Below are positions 21,607 to 33,575 of a DNA stretch of 64,000 nucleotides, piece after piece. Position 1 is the first letter of the stretch. Every line of letters begins with the position of its first letter. The position numbers and the translations under genes were made by a program. A model generated the notes under the pieces. That model saw nothing but the letters and a program-made list of their open reading frames with translations, ran no database searches and was not told the DNA's origin. This stretch comes from Undaria pinnatifida (taxonomy: Eukaryota > Sar > Phaeophyceae > Laminariales > Alariaceae), in the NCBI GenBank assembly GCA_012845835.1, contig JABAKD010000028.1, forward strand, positions 13,454,717 to 13,518,716, written 5' to 3'.

Positions 21607-22615
21607 CGTAAGCTTCCATGGAAGTTACTTTTTTGGAAGCTTTCATTACTTCGACGAGCGCTTCCATTGCTTCCATGAAACCTTCCATGTAAGCGTTCGT
21701 GGACGTTACCTCCACGAAAGCTTCCGTGGAAGTTACTTCCGTGAAATCTTCCAACCCCTCCGCGAAAACGTTTAATATTTTCATTAAAGCTTCCATTACT
21801 CCCATGAAAGCTTTCACGAAAGCTTGAGTGGAAGTTACTTCCGTGAAATCTTCCATAACTTCAGCAAAAGCTTTCATTACTTCCATGAAAGCTTCCATGA
21901 AAGCTTTCGTGGAAGTTACTGCCATGGGAGCTTCCGTGGAAGCTTTCGTGGAAGCTCCCGTGGAAGTTTCTTCCGTGGATGCTTTGACATCTTCATATCT
22001 TCCAGGGAAGCTTCCACAGAAGCTTCCGCGAAAGCTTCCGTGGACGTTCTTTAGTGAAAGCTTTTATAGCTTCCGCGAAAGTTTCCATTACTTCCATGAA
22101 AGCTTCCATGAATGCTTTCGTGGAAGTTACTTCCATGAAAGCTTTCGTGGAAGATTTCGTGGAAGCTTCCGTGGAAGTTGCTTCCGTGGAAGCTTTCACA
22201 CCTTCATACCTTCCATGGAAGCTTCCACAGAAGCTTACGCGAAAGCTTCCGTGGAGGTTCCTTCAGCAAAAGCTTCCATAACTTCCGCGAAAGCTTCAAT
22301 AAGTTCAGCGAAAGCTTCCATTACTTCCATGAAAGCCTCCATGAAAGCTTCGTGGAAATTACTTTCGTTAAAGCTTTCATGAAAGATTCCGTGGACGTTA
22401 CTTCCGTGAAAGATTCCATAACTCCCGCGAAAGATTTCATTACCTCCATGGAAGCTTTCATGGAAGCTTTCGTGGAAGCTCCCGTCGAAGTTACTTCCGT
22501 AAAAGCTTTCATATGTTTCATATCTTCCACAGAATCTCCCACGGAAGCTTCTATGGAAGCTTCCATAGCTTCCATATCTTCCATGGAAGCTTTCACGGAA
22601 GCGGTGAAAGCTTCC
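21607..22615. repeat. GGAAGCTTCC satellite, inverted orientation
   Basis: The units read GTGGAAGTTACTTCCGTGGA, which is the reverse complement of the forward array. A looser ~211-bp higher-order pattern is seen (GGAAGCTTCCACAGAAGCTT near 22005 and 22217). The block ends at about 22615 in unrelated sequence. Confidence 0.85.
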
Positions 22616-22689
22616 AAGCAAAATGCAAGTAGTGCAGGAGACCGTACGCGTTGGACATCCACCACCCTTCTCTCTGAATCACTCGACCC

Positions 22690-23291
22690 GATATGCTATC
22701 ACAAACGGGTCACGGGTGGCCTACATATCACTCACCCTCGCGGCCGTTCTCACAGGGCGTGTTTACCTACAGCGGCGGCATTCACTTGCCCTGAATCCTC
22801 CGTCTATTATTGTTCTTCCGGGCCCTCGGTGTCGGTATACTAAACTCAGTATAGCGGGACGTTGGTATTCTTCCGGTTCTCGCGATGTGGCGATTCCAAG
22901 GCCGCCACACGCGCGGAGCGAGTGTTCAAGCGATACAATGTCATGGGGTGCAGTATGCATACGATACGGATGGTATATATATGCACAAGAATGATGCATC
23001 ACAGTGTACAAGGGTCCAGTCTTTTATTTCTTCCATTGGCCTTGCTTAGAATAACACATGGTTGGTGGCCGGTGAACGAAGGATTATGAACCCGTGAAGA
23101 TAAGGCCTTCGAAAACCTCCAAACCGTATTAAGCAAACGGCTGACTGCCGCTGCTCTTCCACAAGAATGTAGCGAAGAATTTCCGACGGTTCGAGCTCTA
23201 CTAACCCTCTAAGACCTCCGCATTGAGCTTGGTACGGACAACTATATACATAATTGTACTACAAGCATCCTGAACCCAAGGCGCGATAACA
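22690..23291 (-). repeat. ~600-bp LTR (3' LTR of a minus-strand element)
   Basis: It is repeated at 34082-34680 with about 80-85 per cent similarity by eye (landmarks ACAAACGGGTCACGGGTGGCC and AACACATGGTTGGTGGCCGG). The right end is ATAACA at 23291 followed by CCCCCCC, so on the minus strand a G-rich polypurine tract directly precedes TGTTAT. This marks the 3' LTR of an element whose internal part lies to the right. The left edge is uncertain within about 20 bp. Confidence 0.7.
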
Positions 23292-23701
23292 CCCCCCCAG
23301 CATATCGCCGCGAGAAGGAAATGCTAGTCGAACCGCCCAGAGTCTGTGAATCAGGATACTCGCCTCCATCCGCCAAAACCACCCCTCCGTTTCCGCAAAC
23401 GGTTCCCCGAGACGACGGTAAACCGACGATATTGAAACTTCCCATTTCTTCCAGGAAACGGCATGCGCGAACGGTTCCCGACAACTGACGGTATTTAGCC
23501 TTCCCTTCTCATCCACAACCGCGTACATGGAGCAAGTACTCATATGGACCCCTCTTGGTTGGACCAACATAAAATGTGTAAGGCAGTCGAGGAAGGTCCT
23601 TGTTGATCTTGCGGTCCATTCTTCATTCAACACCTAGTGCTTCGAAAATATATGCCCATGATCCTCGGGACATACTCTCCTTATGTTTGCGGATGAGTTC
23701 T

Positions 23702-24022
23702 CTATTTGGTGAAAAGGGCGACATGCATCTCCTGGCTTTTCAGCTCCTCCCAACCCTCATCCGGGGAGCGTACTCGCTCAGATGGCTCGTTGGAGTCGTA
23801 TACCATTCCTGTGAACGCCGTCGGCTCGCTCATGTCTTCCGTGAACTCCTTCTTCACCTGAGTACGTACCGGTTGTCGAGTTAACGCCTCCTCCCTGGAC
23901 GCCGCGCGTCGTTCTCCCTTGGACGGGATGCCGTCGGGCTTTGGGCTACAGTCCGGCACCTGGTACACCTCCCATATTGAGTGGAACACGTCCAGCTGAA
24001 GAGGCGTACAGCTATCGTTCAC
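23702..24022 (-). pseudogene. Integrase C-terminal or 3' pol remnant
   Basis: A 106-codon minus-strand frame lies between the integrase core and the 3' LTR (LDVFHSIWEVYQVPDCSPKP, then charged sequence). The position fits a Ty3 polyprotein C-terminus, but no chromodomain or other fold is recognisable. Confidence 0.35.
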
Positions 24023-24960
24023 TTTGCGCTCTGTTCGATAACCTATTCACCCGGTCCCTCACCTTGGCGTGCCTTCCTGGTGAGCGGCGCCTATTGTGTG
24101 CATCCATGTCGTTCCGCTGCTTCTCCAGGACAGCCTTTACCTCCACCAAAGCTTGATGTTTATCCGCCACGAAACTGTCAAGCCCTCCTTGGAAGTCCGA
24201 TCCGTCGAGGCTGAGAGTCCTCTTGTCAATTTGCGTCCGCGCGTCCCGGCCGAACAAGACACGGAAGTGCGTCGCGTTGGATGGTAACGCTGGGTCGGGT
24301 ATTACCCGCTGGATCCAGCAAGCGGAGAGCACATATTGATCCCACCGCAGCGGCCGATTCTGGCACAGTATCGACAAAATTTTCTGGAGCCGACCTCGCA
24401 TCCGCTCCGCAATCCCTTGGCTCAGCGCGAAGTCTGCGGGGCTGTGATTCAGAGCTACATTCAACCACGTACTCAAGTGGCTGAGCACTTGGGCCGTGAA
24501 CTCCCCCCCGCCGTCGCTCGTGATTAACTGCGGCACGCCAAAGGTCAGAATCAGCTCCATCTACTGCTGGTACTGCTGGCTTACTTCCTGCGATTCGTTA
24601 GAGGCGAGGGGATATTCGAAGTGGAACATGCTGGCGCTGTCGACCACCACCAGCAGGTACCGGTTGCCAGCCGCCGACACTTGGTGCAAGTCTTGAATGC
24701 CTATTTCTAGAACTTTCCACGGATACAGAAACCTGGCCGGCATTATCCACACTTTAGATATGCTCGACCTTTTCCTTCGGCGGCACCCTTATGACAGCAC
24801 ATACGTTGGCACGTCCTTTCGCAACGACAACCAGCTGTATTAGTCTCTCACCAACAGTAGTGTTGTGCGAGCCACACCGGGGTGACCGAAGGTGCGATGG
24901 ATCAGGGACAACACTCCCGGGATAAGCGTCTTCGGTATCGACAAAGTGTTGTTTTTTCCC
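24012..24960 (-). pseudogene. Ty3/gypsy integrase, nonsense codons
   Basis: Reading on the minus strand, an HHCC domain starts at about 24930 (SLIHRTFGHPGVARTTLL) with two stops after it. The core follows: PWKVLEIGIQDLHQVSAAGN, then RYLLVVVDSASMFHFEYPL. A TAG at 24561-24563 breaks the same frame, which continues with FGVPQLITSDGGGEFTAQVL and SQGIAERMRGRLQKIL. The catalytic positions are I-Q-D near 24690, TSDGGGEF near 24520 and GIAERMRG near 24410. The usual first catalytic Asp is present. The frame then runs to 24012. This copy is inactive. Confidence 0.85.
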
Positions 24961-25239
24961 CTGGGTGCGTACCACAGGGCTCCATTGTCGTCCGTCAGTT
25001 ACTCGTTTTCCCCTGATCCGGACTCCTTGAGCACAGGCACTATATGCGTGGTCCTTAAGCAAGCGTGCCCTCACTGCACTAAGGGGTTCCGCCTGTCCGG
25101 CGTTGGTGGTGTTGTCAGCACTGGACGTTCTGGTGAAGCCCCGCGTCTGGGGCGCCCGTGGTGGTTGTGCCATCTGCTTGTGCCCCCCCGTGCCTGCTTC
25201 GGTCTCCGTGGGTAACGTCCACTTTGGGGTTGACCGTGC

Positions 25240-25753
25240 TTACATTAGCGCACTGGTGGCTGCTCTCATGACTGCACGCGCGGTCGTTCCCACGTCCTTC
25301 AGCTCTAAGGCGGCCTGGCTCTCGAAGACGTCCTCCCCGGCGGTTATTCCCTCAGATTCTCGCGTCGTCAGCAAGTCTCTGACTGCCAGCACCGCCAGCA
25401 CCTCCCTCATCATCGGGGGTATGGTGAAGTTGGTGATCACGGTGGCAGCTGTTCCTCGACTCGCGGTTGGTGGGATCGTATACTCCTCTTGTTCAGTGTT
25501 CACCGTCGCGAAGTACTCAAATCGTTGCTCGTCGGCTGTCTATGTCACTAAAGTCGGTCGCGTGGGGTTGGTACGTGTCTGCGGAGGTATTTTTGTCCCA
25601 AACGTGAGCCCTGGTTGTGGAAAGCATATAGCCTTCAAACGAAAATACACCCCTTCGCCGGTTCCCCTTGTCAAGATGTACGATCTGTTGCGGCCTAAGA
25701 TACCTCCTCAGGATGTGTTGTTGCCGGTAGCCCTCTCCACCCCCCTCCTCCAC
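25240..25753 (-). pseudogene. Unassigned internal coding of the minus Ty3 remnant
   Basis: Two frames (25517-25753 and 25240-25503) can be joined by one small shift near 25510. The product has VFSFEGYMLSTTRAHVWDKN and VLAVLAVRDLLTTRESEGI, with no clear protease or RT motif. It is placed in the element only because of strand and position. Confidence 0.3.
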
Positions 25754-25901
25754 GCGTAAAGTTTATCGTTAGAATTAAGGGTACCCGCTGTAGTGGTGGC
25801 GGCCATGAACGCTCGTTTCTTTCTCCTAGACGTACAGGACTACCCGCCGCTTTTCTGCACTCGGATGAGCCACGGCCATAAAGCCATGAACATGACCTAC
25901 T

Positions 25902-26562
25902 CTACTTTTTATGTCCCACATCATCCGCCGATAAACCACCGCCCCAAGTCTGGTACGGTCCTCCAGAACTTAGAAGCATGCGCTCACGGTTGACGAAATG
26001 AAATGTCCCCACGCCAGTCGCTTTGAGCTCCGCCCTTTGCTGTCTGGTAAGACTCGTCCAACTTGGGTTGAACGCTGGTGCGCCACAGTTCAGAATTCGG
26101 TACCTGTGGTGAACATTTGAGTAGGAGAGTTCTAGCCTCCGTCTGAACAAAGGCCTACACAAGGTCGACCCCGCTCTCCCTCGGTTCCACGTTGACGATC
26201 ACCACGTTTATCTTAATTTCCTGTAGGAAGGTCCAGCATTGTTTGTCTTCTGGCCTGCTTCGTACCAAGCGCATGGTCCTCCCTATCCCATTGGTCCTAA
26301 CGCATTCTAAGCCCTCCAACCGTTCGTAGTCGGTGCCGGCTTTTACGTTCACCATCTCATGTGCCGCAAGGATGCTGCCCGGCCCTTCACAAATGCCTCC
26401 GTCTGTACGCTGACGAAGCCGTCCACCTTGATCTGTTTTCCGGAGTATAGCTTCCACCGTAGGGTGCGGTCGTCTTCCCTTGCGGCTTCCCCCAAACCGG
26501 GACAGTGGATGGGGCTGCGGTATCCAGAGGCTCCTGTTGATTGCTGACCGGTTTGATGACAC
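25902..26562 (-). pseudogene. Unrecognised minus-strand open frames, possible gag/pol decay
   Basis: Two overlapping frames (26155-26562 and 25902-26162) lie upstream of the integrase on the same strand. Compositions are Arg/Gly-rich and ordinary. I recognise no domain. They may be the eroded 5' part of the same element. Confidence 0.25.
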
Positions 26563-28352
26563 AGAATTGTCCCCAGGGAGTGACGTCTTTGTCTGGTATC
26601 TCTGCCGTTCGCCAAACTTTGCCTCTTTTCTTCGCTGGTGGTGCCTGTCAGCTTGGTGTTTTTGCCCCCCCCTCCCAAGATTGGTGTTTCCCCGCCGCTA
26701 CGAAGGATACTCATTGCGACCCAGGGGTATGTCTTAAGACTCCACGAAAAGCCAAGTTGATCATACTGCTATTTTGTCGAAGGAACGGGGCCTCAACAAA
26801 TAAATCGTAGGGGAGCCCCTCTACTACTGTGACAGCCACGTTGCGCACCTGGTCTTCCAGCCAGAAAACCAGCAGAATCTCGGCGGAACTAATGTGATCA
26901 TAGGCGATCCCGCGCTGTTTGTCGGGTTAGCTGCGCACAACACGCCTTTCCCCCGCGTGCTCGTGATCGACCCTCCTCCCCCTTTCGTTTTGCTCGATAG
27001 AACGCACGAACGCTCTTCCCCCTTCGGCTCCCGTGTCTATGAGCTCCAAATCGAGTGTCGCCATATTATCTTGGCGCTGGGCTCGTGGCGGTGGGTGCAG
27101 TACATTTGTGGCAACGGAATGGTGCAGCCAGAACAGGAAGGGTGAAACGTGCATAATGTTTTTTCTCTAATGATTGCATAATCGACACTCTTTTACTTGC
27201 GTTTGGCCAAAGCGAGAAGTGATATCTGCACCTGTTTGGTCTGTTACTCGATGCACGAAGCACGTATCATTACTTTCCATGAAGCTAATATTTCCGAAAC
27301 CCTGAACGGTAATGAGCTGTCTGTACCCGCTATAAATAATAGTGTTGAAGTCCATCGGCTGGTAGAATCGTACAGACGGTAAATGATTGGGGGACTCCGG
27401 TATATCAAGCTCCGGTACATGTAACGGCAGTGTCGAAGAGTCGTGGTAGCCAAAACAATCATAGAGTCACGCGCAACTCAACGGAAGCCGTATCAGTCGA
27501 ATGCTCTAGAAAAAGCTTGTCTCAGCATTCTAGGCGGGTCCAAAACAAGTCAGGCGCCTCGTTGATAACTCAACAAAGGCCTACATAGTCGGCGGTCGGC
27601 GACAGAAAGCCTTGCTAGGACAAGCTGCGATCTATACAAGGAACGTATGCTTTTTGAAACCGACGTCTCACCGTATGATTGACAACAAAGGAGGTAATGA
27701 CGATGGCCGACAACCGTCTAGTGTTTGACCGCCCGTCTATCATGTCGTGCGCACAAACACGCCTGATTTCCTACTGCAGTTCACCATTGATGTGCTGGCA
27801 ATAACACTTCTTGGATGCTGGTAGCAACATTGTAGCGCGGTAACGCTGACAAACGAACGCCGCTGGCCGAGTAGATAACTACTGAACGCGATCAACATTT
27901 ACCCTGAGATGGTGCTATTGGGAACACTCCCACGTCAGCCGGCAGAGTTGCGAATCTTGTTTGTACATCTGTGATGTCTTCTCAGGAACTTGCTTGGTGT
28001 GCCGACAAGAACAGTAATACTTCCAACAACGATAACGAGCTTCTACCCGGGGACGTGCGACATACCCAGGAAAAATCTAGATGCATGGCACACACCATGT
28101 CGCTGCTCATATTATATCTGCTCTTTGGGTAGGTATATGCAGTGGAGGCGTGGTTCATCCACCGCTGTCCGTTCACAAGCAAACCTGTAGCAAAGTGTCA
28201 ATCATGCGGTTTTCATACCATGCCGGTTGCCCTTTTATAGACCTTGTACCAGTATAGGATGCGGGACAGGACATGACCTCTTGCACATGTGCCTGTGCTG
28301 CTGTTATCCTATTAATATGTTGTGATAGTTGGGACAGGATATGACCTCTTGC
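26563..28352. other. No supported gene
   Basis: Only short frames on both strands, without motifs. Inverted or tandem structure is not evident apart from a small repeat of GGACAGGATATGACCTCTTGC near 28268 and 28333. Confidence 0.4.
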
Positions 28353-28755
28353 ACCCCCCCCCCCCTTTTGCAACCACAACGGCAAAAATATAGAGAGGTA
28401 AGAGCGATGAATATGAACAGGTTGCCTGGTCTTCATCCACTTCGTTGTACTGCTGTAACAGCAGTACCGTACGATAAAATTGCATCTGAAAAAAAAAATC
28501 ACAGCTGCTGTCTTCATAGTGCATTGCTGTTAACCGTGGGTACGGTTACGGCTAGCTTTACGCGAAAACGAAATACGAGGGTTGCTCCAAACGCAAGAGT
28601 CGGCTCATAGCTCGCAGCTCGTACGTTATTTAAATGAACGCGATTATATTTGCATTGTATTGTGCGGCCATGACCGCCCCGAAAAACGGACAACGAGAAC
28701 AATATAACTGTGCTATTATCTGGCTTCTCTTCAGTGTGACCCGGTAGTACTTTGA
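28353..28755. repeat. Diverged ~400-bp direct repeat, copy 1
   Basis: It aligns with 29082-29496. Shared landmarks are the poly-C/TTTTGCA(G)CCACAACGGCAAA start and the end ACCCGGTAGTACT. The offset is about 735 bp. No coding is shared, so it may be a non-coding element or LTR pair. Confidence 0.7.
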
Positions 28756-28769
28756 AATCAAAAACAAAT

Positions 28770-28975
28770 TTGCGGTTGACGAACGAATGATCATTACGAG
28801 GAACGAGTATACAGACAGATGGGGATGGCGAACGATGATCGTTTTAAAGCATGCGGGGTTCATGTATTTGTTGGTAAACGAATGATTGTTGTAATCGACG
28901 AGCATACAGGGGACATGCATTTGCTGGTTTACGAACAACTGTTGTAAGCGACCAGCATACAGGGTTCCCAAGCAG
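28770..28975. repeat. Short tandem repeats with CGACGAGCATACAGGG
   Basis: Variants of ACGAAC-GATTGTTGTAA-CGACGAGCATACAGGG-ACATG-ATTTGCTGG recur two to three times at ~53-64 bp spacing. Related units reappear at 29590-29700, after the second 400-bp repeat. Confidence 0.65.
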
Positions 28976-29081
28976 TCGCAGGGGCGAAGACGTGTTGGGA
29001 GTCAGGATAGTGTGTTGTAATCATCTTTCAACAAGCATACCAAGTATACTTAAATTTAGCCATATGTGCGAGCATCTTTCG

Positions 29082-29496
29082 CCCCCCCCCCCCCCCTTTT
29101 TGCAGCCACAACGGCAAATTATACAAGAGTTATGAAAATGCCACAGTTCCGTGGTCGTCATCGATTTCGCTACACTGCTGTACCAGCATTGCTAAGCACT
29201 GAAATTGCAGCAGCCAGATCCTGAGCTGTTATGTTCAATGGTGCATTGTTTTTGACTGTGGATATTGGCTTGTGGGTACGGGTGCGACTAACTCTACGTG
29301 AACATAAAGTACGAGGCTTGCTCGGAAAGCAAGGGATAGCTCACAGCCCGCATGCCCGTACGTTAATGAAAGAAATGCGTGCGTACGTGTCCAGTGTACT
29401 GTGCTTCCATGACAGCTCAGAAAAAGAGAGAACGGGAGAACGAGAAAGGAAACATTTTTCGACTTCTGTGCAGTATTACCCGGTAGTACTCTGAAA
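29082..29496. repeat. Diverged ~400-bp direct repeat, copy 2
   Basis: Partner of 28353-28755, beginning after a long poly-C run and ending CCCGGTAGTACTCTGAAATC. Confidence 0.7.
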
Positions 29497-30737
29497 TCAG
29501 GAACACGTTTGGTCATCAAAAGCATGCAGACATTCGTTGGTGAACAATCATGTGGTGAACGATCATGTGAACTATTGTGAGGAGCGACGTGCATGCATGC
29601 TTGGTAGGGTTTGCAATCATGATTGTGAAAGCGACGAGCATACAGGGTTCATACATGTGCTGGTCAATATACGATCATTCTTGGCGACGAGCATGCGGAC
29701 AGGAAGCGCGAGCTAGACGGACGGGGCACGAGCAGCAAATGGGCCTGCATACGATTTAAGACCAAACACAGGACTGTTTTCAAGTACGAGCAGGCACATA
29801 AATGGCAGATTTGCAGGTAATCACACCTAACCCAATAGTTTCCATCTCTCCGTATTCTGAAGGGCCACCCACTCGCACAACAGTAATCTGGTATATGTCA
29901 CGTTTGGTAGTATAGTCGGGCATCGGGCAAGGATGCACCAGGTATGGTTCCAAGACCCCCCGCATTGCACGAGCTTAGAATATGCCTGACATGCGAGCCC
30001 CTACATGCTTGTCTAACGATACACCTGGCGATATACCCGTATCATACAACAGCATGATACACACAGCGGCCCAGCGGCACACTATCTATGATACGGAGCG
30101 TCAGCATGCGATTGCAAGCTACATGCATGGGAACGCCGTGCATTTATGCAAGAACGTATCCGACCATAGGAACGCTGCAACACGAATGATGAAGCGGCGA
30201 GCGACAGCAAGCATACCCCCGGTACATGCATACGAGTGTCGTGCATCAATAATGCAAGCACGTACCAGATCAAAAGTATGCTATACCACACATGACAAAA
30301 ACCTTTTGCACCACAGTAGTAATAACGCTTTCAAACCAACAGCAGTAGGTTACGAAGTGTTGTCTCTCGTGCACGTCGGACACCTATTCTAGGCAACCAA
30401 TACTCGTGTCAATGCCGGTATTGGTGCATAGCTCTGGTGCTAACTACTGCTCGTAGTACGTGGTCGTTCGAAGTGAACGAAATGCTTTCAGAAACAGTGT
30501 GAACCATACGCATTGTAGGCTGCAACGTCTCATCCATACGATATTCTAATACGACGCCGCATACTGGCATGTGCATATTAACGGCGAGCTTGCACTCATG
30601 AAAGTATTGCAAGGGCAGCAACCGGGCATGCTTGGGTTGGCTTCATTATACGAAGAATGCGTGAGCTAGCTTGATATCACATCATCATTACGTGAGAACA
30701 TCGTCATATACGTGAGCAAGTCTAAAGTCACATACAA
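29497..30737. other. No supported gene
   Basis: Unrecognised sequence. The 136-codon plus-strand frame at 29982-30392 has no domain. Several CATGCAT-type motifs recur without clear periodicity. Confidence 0.35.
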
Positions 30738-31228
30738 GGGCGCACAAGGAAAGTTATCCCGCACACCTACCCCTCCCCCTCCCCCCCCCGAGCCTTAATA
30801 TTTTTTTTCAGCATATATACATTTTTTACTTTGGTTCCTTGCTTGGTTGTTCGTTTCTTGGCTGTGCCCCTGTGGATTGTTTACTGCACACTCTTGCCTT
30901 AACAAGAAGGCTTGGCAAGCAAGCCAACATTGCAAGAGCAAGGGATGCCAAACTGTACTTTAGGTTGGTAAGGTATGTATACCCTTGCGTCGATGCAAGG
31001 TTGTCAATGTAGTCAGGAACAATCAATGGTGGGCAAGCGCCACGCTTGGGCACGAAACCCTGTAAGCCCTCGTGTCCTTGACGTCCAAACACGGCGCGCA
31101 CACGCCTCCTGGTTGTACCACCGTTCCCGCATAGCCTGGGCTCAAGATGCCGCGGGAGGCAGTTAGCACCGCGTGGAGAGACACGCGATTCAGGTTTATC
31201 CGAGCCTCCCACGACACCCCCTGGTTGC
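30738..31228. repeat. Dispersed ~490-bp repeat, copy B
   Basis: Partner of 343-832 with the same left start, poly-C tract and right-hand CACCCCCTG end. Directly to its right the plus strand reads TGGTTGCCAATACC. The minus-strand frame through the repeat stays open and extends to 31410. Confidence 0.65.
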
Positions 31229-31394
31229 CAATACCATAATACCATGGAGAGTTGATGGGTAGTGTTGGAGAACGGGCTCCCGGACAGCCGGACGTAATCC
31301 CGCGCAGTAAATGGAAGCGTGGACCAGCGTCCTATCGGCGGGACCAATCCCGTCTGCAGCGTCGGAGAAAACACCATCCATATCAATGCCTGCG

Positions 31395-31585
31395 CCGTCA
31401 CTATCCTCAAGCCCGTTCACAACTCCCGTCGCAACCACGTCAGCGAAAATGCCGGCGCCCCCACCACCCTCACCCTTGGTCACAACTCCCGTCACAACCA
31501 CGTCGGTTTCACTGTCCGCGCCCGCACCACCATCACCCCTGCTCACAACTCCCGTCGCCACCACGTCAGCGTCATCGCTTGGGCC
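31395..31585 (+). repeat. 63-bp tandem repeat, three units
   Basis: Three diverged 63-bp units contain CACAACTCCCGTC(A/G)CAACCACGTC. Read on plus they encode 21-residue Pro/Thr/Ser blocks (TTPVATTSA). A plus-strand frame (31311-31661) covers them but has no other recognisable sequence. Confidence 0.75.
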
Positions 31586-32371
31586 CCCGCCGCTACTTCT
31601 GTCCATCAACATCAGCGACTCCTTCGCGCCGTCCGTGGCGCTTTGGTTTCAAAAAATCTAACAATGTGCGCCAGCTCCATACCGCCGCCGCGGCACCAGC
31701 ACTCCTGTCGACACACGTTGGTCGGCATGCAACTTGCGACATGAAAAATAGCAATTGATCAGCCGTGGAAAGAAAATACGAATTTGCTCCTGCTATTTAT
31801 ATACACACATCGACAAGGCCTGCAGCCTCATACACTGCGCGACTAAAATACATCCAGCGTGGCCGTTCCCAAACTGCTGAATACGCGCGAACGACCTCCC
31901 GTAAAAATTGTGAAGCAGTGCATTAACAACCAGGTGTATTTCACAAACACCATATCATAAATGAAACATGGATCTAATGTACCACGCAGCTTGCAAAGTT
32001 GACTTTCAACCATTCAATCATTCGTAATAACAGCTGACGTTTTTGAATTTTTTATCAAAACTGCTTGTGCTAGCGAGTGCAACAACTGCTGCCCCTGCAA
32101 GTCCTCAGTTGTGTTGAAGCGACTGTTCGTGAGTCTCCAGGTGGGGCCCGCTCAGTTGCTCTGTATTGCATCCGAAATCGCGCTTGCACTTCTTGCACAC
32201 CCAGTTGCCGCTGCTGGTCTTCGCGGCGATTTTACCGATAAGCACAGGTGGTCTGCTCGCATGCGAAAGGCGTGCAGTGACCAACAGGGACGCGGGGTAA
32301 CTAAGTTAATTCGCATTTCGTGCGCGTTTTCTTTGGCGATTTTGACGCTGCGGCTACGGCTTCTGGTGATC
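31586..32371. other. No supported gene
   Basis: No motif or repeat recognised. Confidence 0.4.
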
Positions 32372-32402
32372 CTGCTCTGCAGCTGCTGCTGCTGCTGCTG
32401 CC
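32372..32402. repeat. CTG microsatellite
   Basis: Seven consecutive CTG/GCT triplets. A second similar tract is at about 32527-32549. Confidence 0.9.
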
Positions 32403-32526
32403 AAGGCTAGGCCTATGCTACTGCTCATGTTGTCAGTTACTAGGGAGGAGGCAGCACGACACACACTTCTCGATGGTGAGCACTTTTACATATGATAAAC
32501 CAGAGTTTTGTCTTTCCAGTGCTTGC

Positions 32527-32549
32527 CGCTGCTGCTGCTGCTGCTGCGA
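32527..32549. repeat. CTG microsatellite, second tract
   Basis: Consecutive GCTGCTGCTG triplets preceded by CTTGCC. With the tract at 32372 it flanks an unassigned region. Confidence 0.85.
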
Positions 32550-32598
32550 GATACAGGATACCTTCCAATATCACACTACAGCCCTCATACCTATCCAC

Positions 32599-32904
32599 TC
32601 ACTCTCTGTGCTGTGCCGAACACTCATGATTAATGGCCTGGCTCTCGTCCATTCCTGAACCGTCACCGAAGTTGGCCTCGCAGCAGCAGATGAAGTCCTC
32701 GCCATCGGCTGGCTTTCCGCAGACGCTTTGTAGCCAAGCTGTCTTGTCGAAGGAGGGTTGTAGCAGAGGCCCCTTCACCATGGAGGCTGTGCTCATTGTG
32801 ATCACTCCCTCTTGCTCTCTCTCTTTTACTCCGTTGCTCTGCGCTGTGCGTAGCTGGTGCGCAGGCTGCTGCTGTGCGACCAGGGGGCTGCGTGTCTGCT
32901 CCAT
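32599..32904 (-). CDS. Unrecognised minus-strand ORF near CTG repeats
   Basis: A 101-codon frame includes GPLLQPSFDKTAWLQSVCGK. The composition looks protein-like but no domain is recognised. It could be an exon or an eroded gag start. Splice sites were not defined. Confidence 0.2.
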   Translation of the reverse strand: MEQTRSPLVAQQQPAHQLRTAQSNGVKEREQEGVITMSTASMVKGPLLQPSFDKTAWLQSVCGKPADGEDFICCCEANFGDGSGMDESQAINHECSAQHRE

Positions 32905-33224
32905 CGCACCCCCCCTGCCCCATTAATATATAGGATTTAGAATAGGGGTTGTTTGCATTGGAAGTTATGTGGCGTTATGGGGGGGGTGGGGTCTTCGTAC
33001 CCCCCCCCCTCCCGGGCGAAAAAAAAAATTGGTACGTAGGTGTCGATTTTTCTTTTTTTGTGCGCCCTCGTCACATAGTCAAAGTTTATCATGATATCGT
33101 CTGATCACCTAGGGCAGGTTTGCTGCGAGCAGTAACAGCAGTACGAGTATAGCGGTATTCGCAGCAGGGCAAACATCCGCCTCGTTTGGCGAGCTGTTAC
33201 TCGCAGCCGGAGCAACAGTGCAGA

Positions 33225-33575
33225 TCGTTGGGTATGACCAGTTTTCACAGCAGTGCAAACACGGAATGCTTTCACAGCAATGTGTATACTATGTGCGGGC
33301 ATTAACAGTGCAGAGCGCGGAGAACAAGCGATATTCACAGCAATGCAAACACGGTCACAGTGGTGGGCATACGTGTCGCAGGATGCAACGTGTCATGCAC
33401 CAGGTACGTATAAATATATAATTCGACGTCACACACGGGTATCTTCACTTTCGACCAACGGTATACTCGGCGTGAGTGTAATGCGGGATAGCCCACGCGT
33501 TGCGAGGTTTACTGCGGGCGGTAACAGTGCAGAGCGCCGAGTTCAAGCGATATTCACAGCAATACAAACATTCAT
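33225..33575. repeat. Local repeats with TTCACAGCA and ACAGTGCAGAGCGC
   Basis: A ~50-bp block (ACAGTGCAGAGCGC then CAAGCGATATTCACAGCAAT and CAAACA) is found at 33307-33352 and again at 33520-33569. Shorter pieces lie at 33210-33285. No gene is seen. Confidence 0.75.

Larger units (their letters stand above)
23292..25760 (-). mobile_element. Decayed Ty3/gypsy element, integrase end retained
   Basis: This is the internal region next to the 3' LTR at 22690-23291. It contains a recognisable integrase and unassigned internal coding. No reverse transcriptase was recognised and no 5' LTR copy was found to the right, so the element is truncated or rearranged. Confidence 0.65.

Noticed and set aside
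17752-22615. Regular repeats that might suggest a CRISPR array
   Set aside because: Units are contiguous and degenerate, without unique spacers of constant length, and the genome is eukaryotic.
31311-31661. Pro/Thr-rich frame as a secreted or cell-wall protein
   Set aside because: It consists mostly of a 63-bp tandem repeat, with no signal peptide or other supporting feature.
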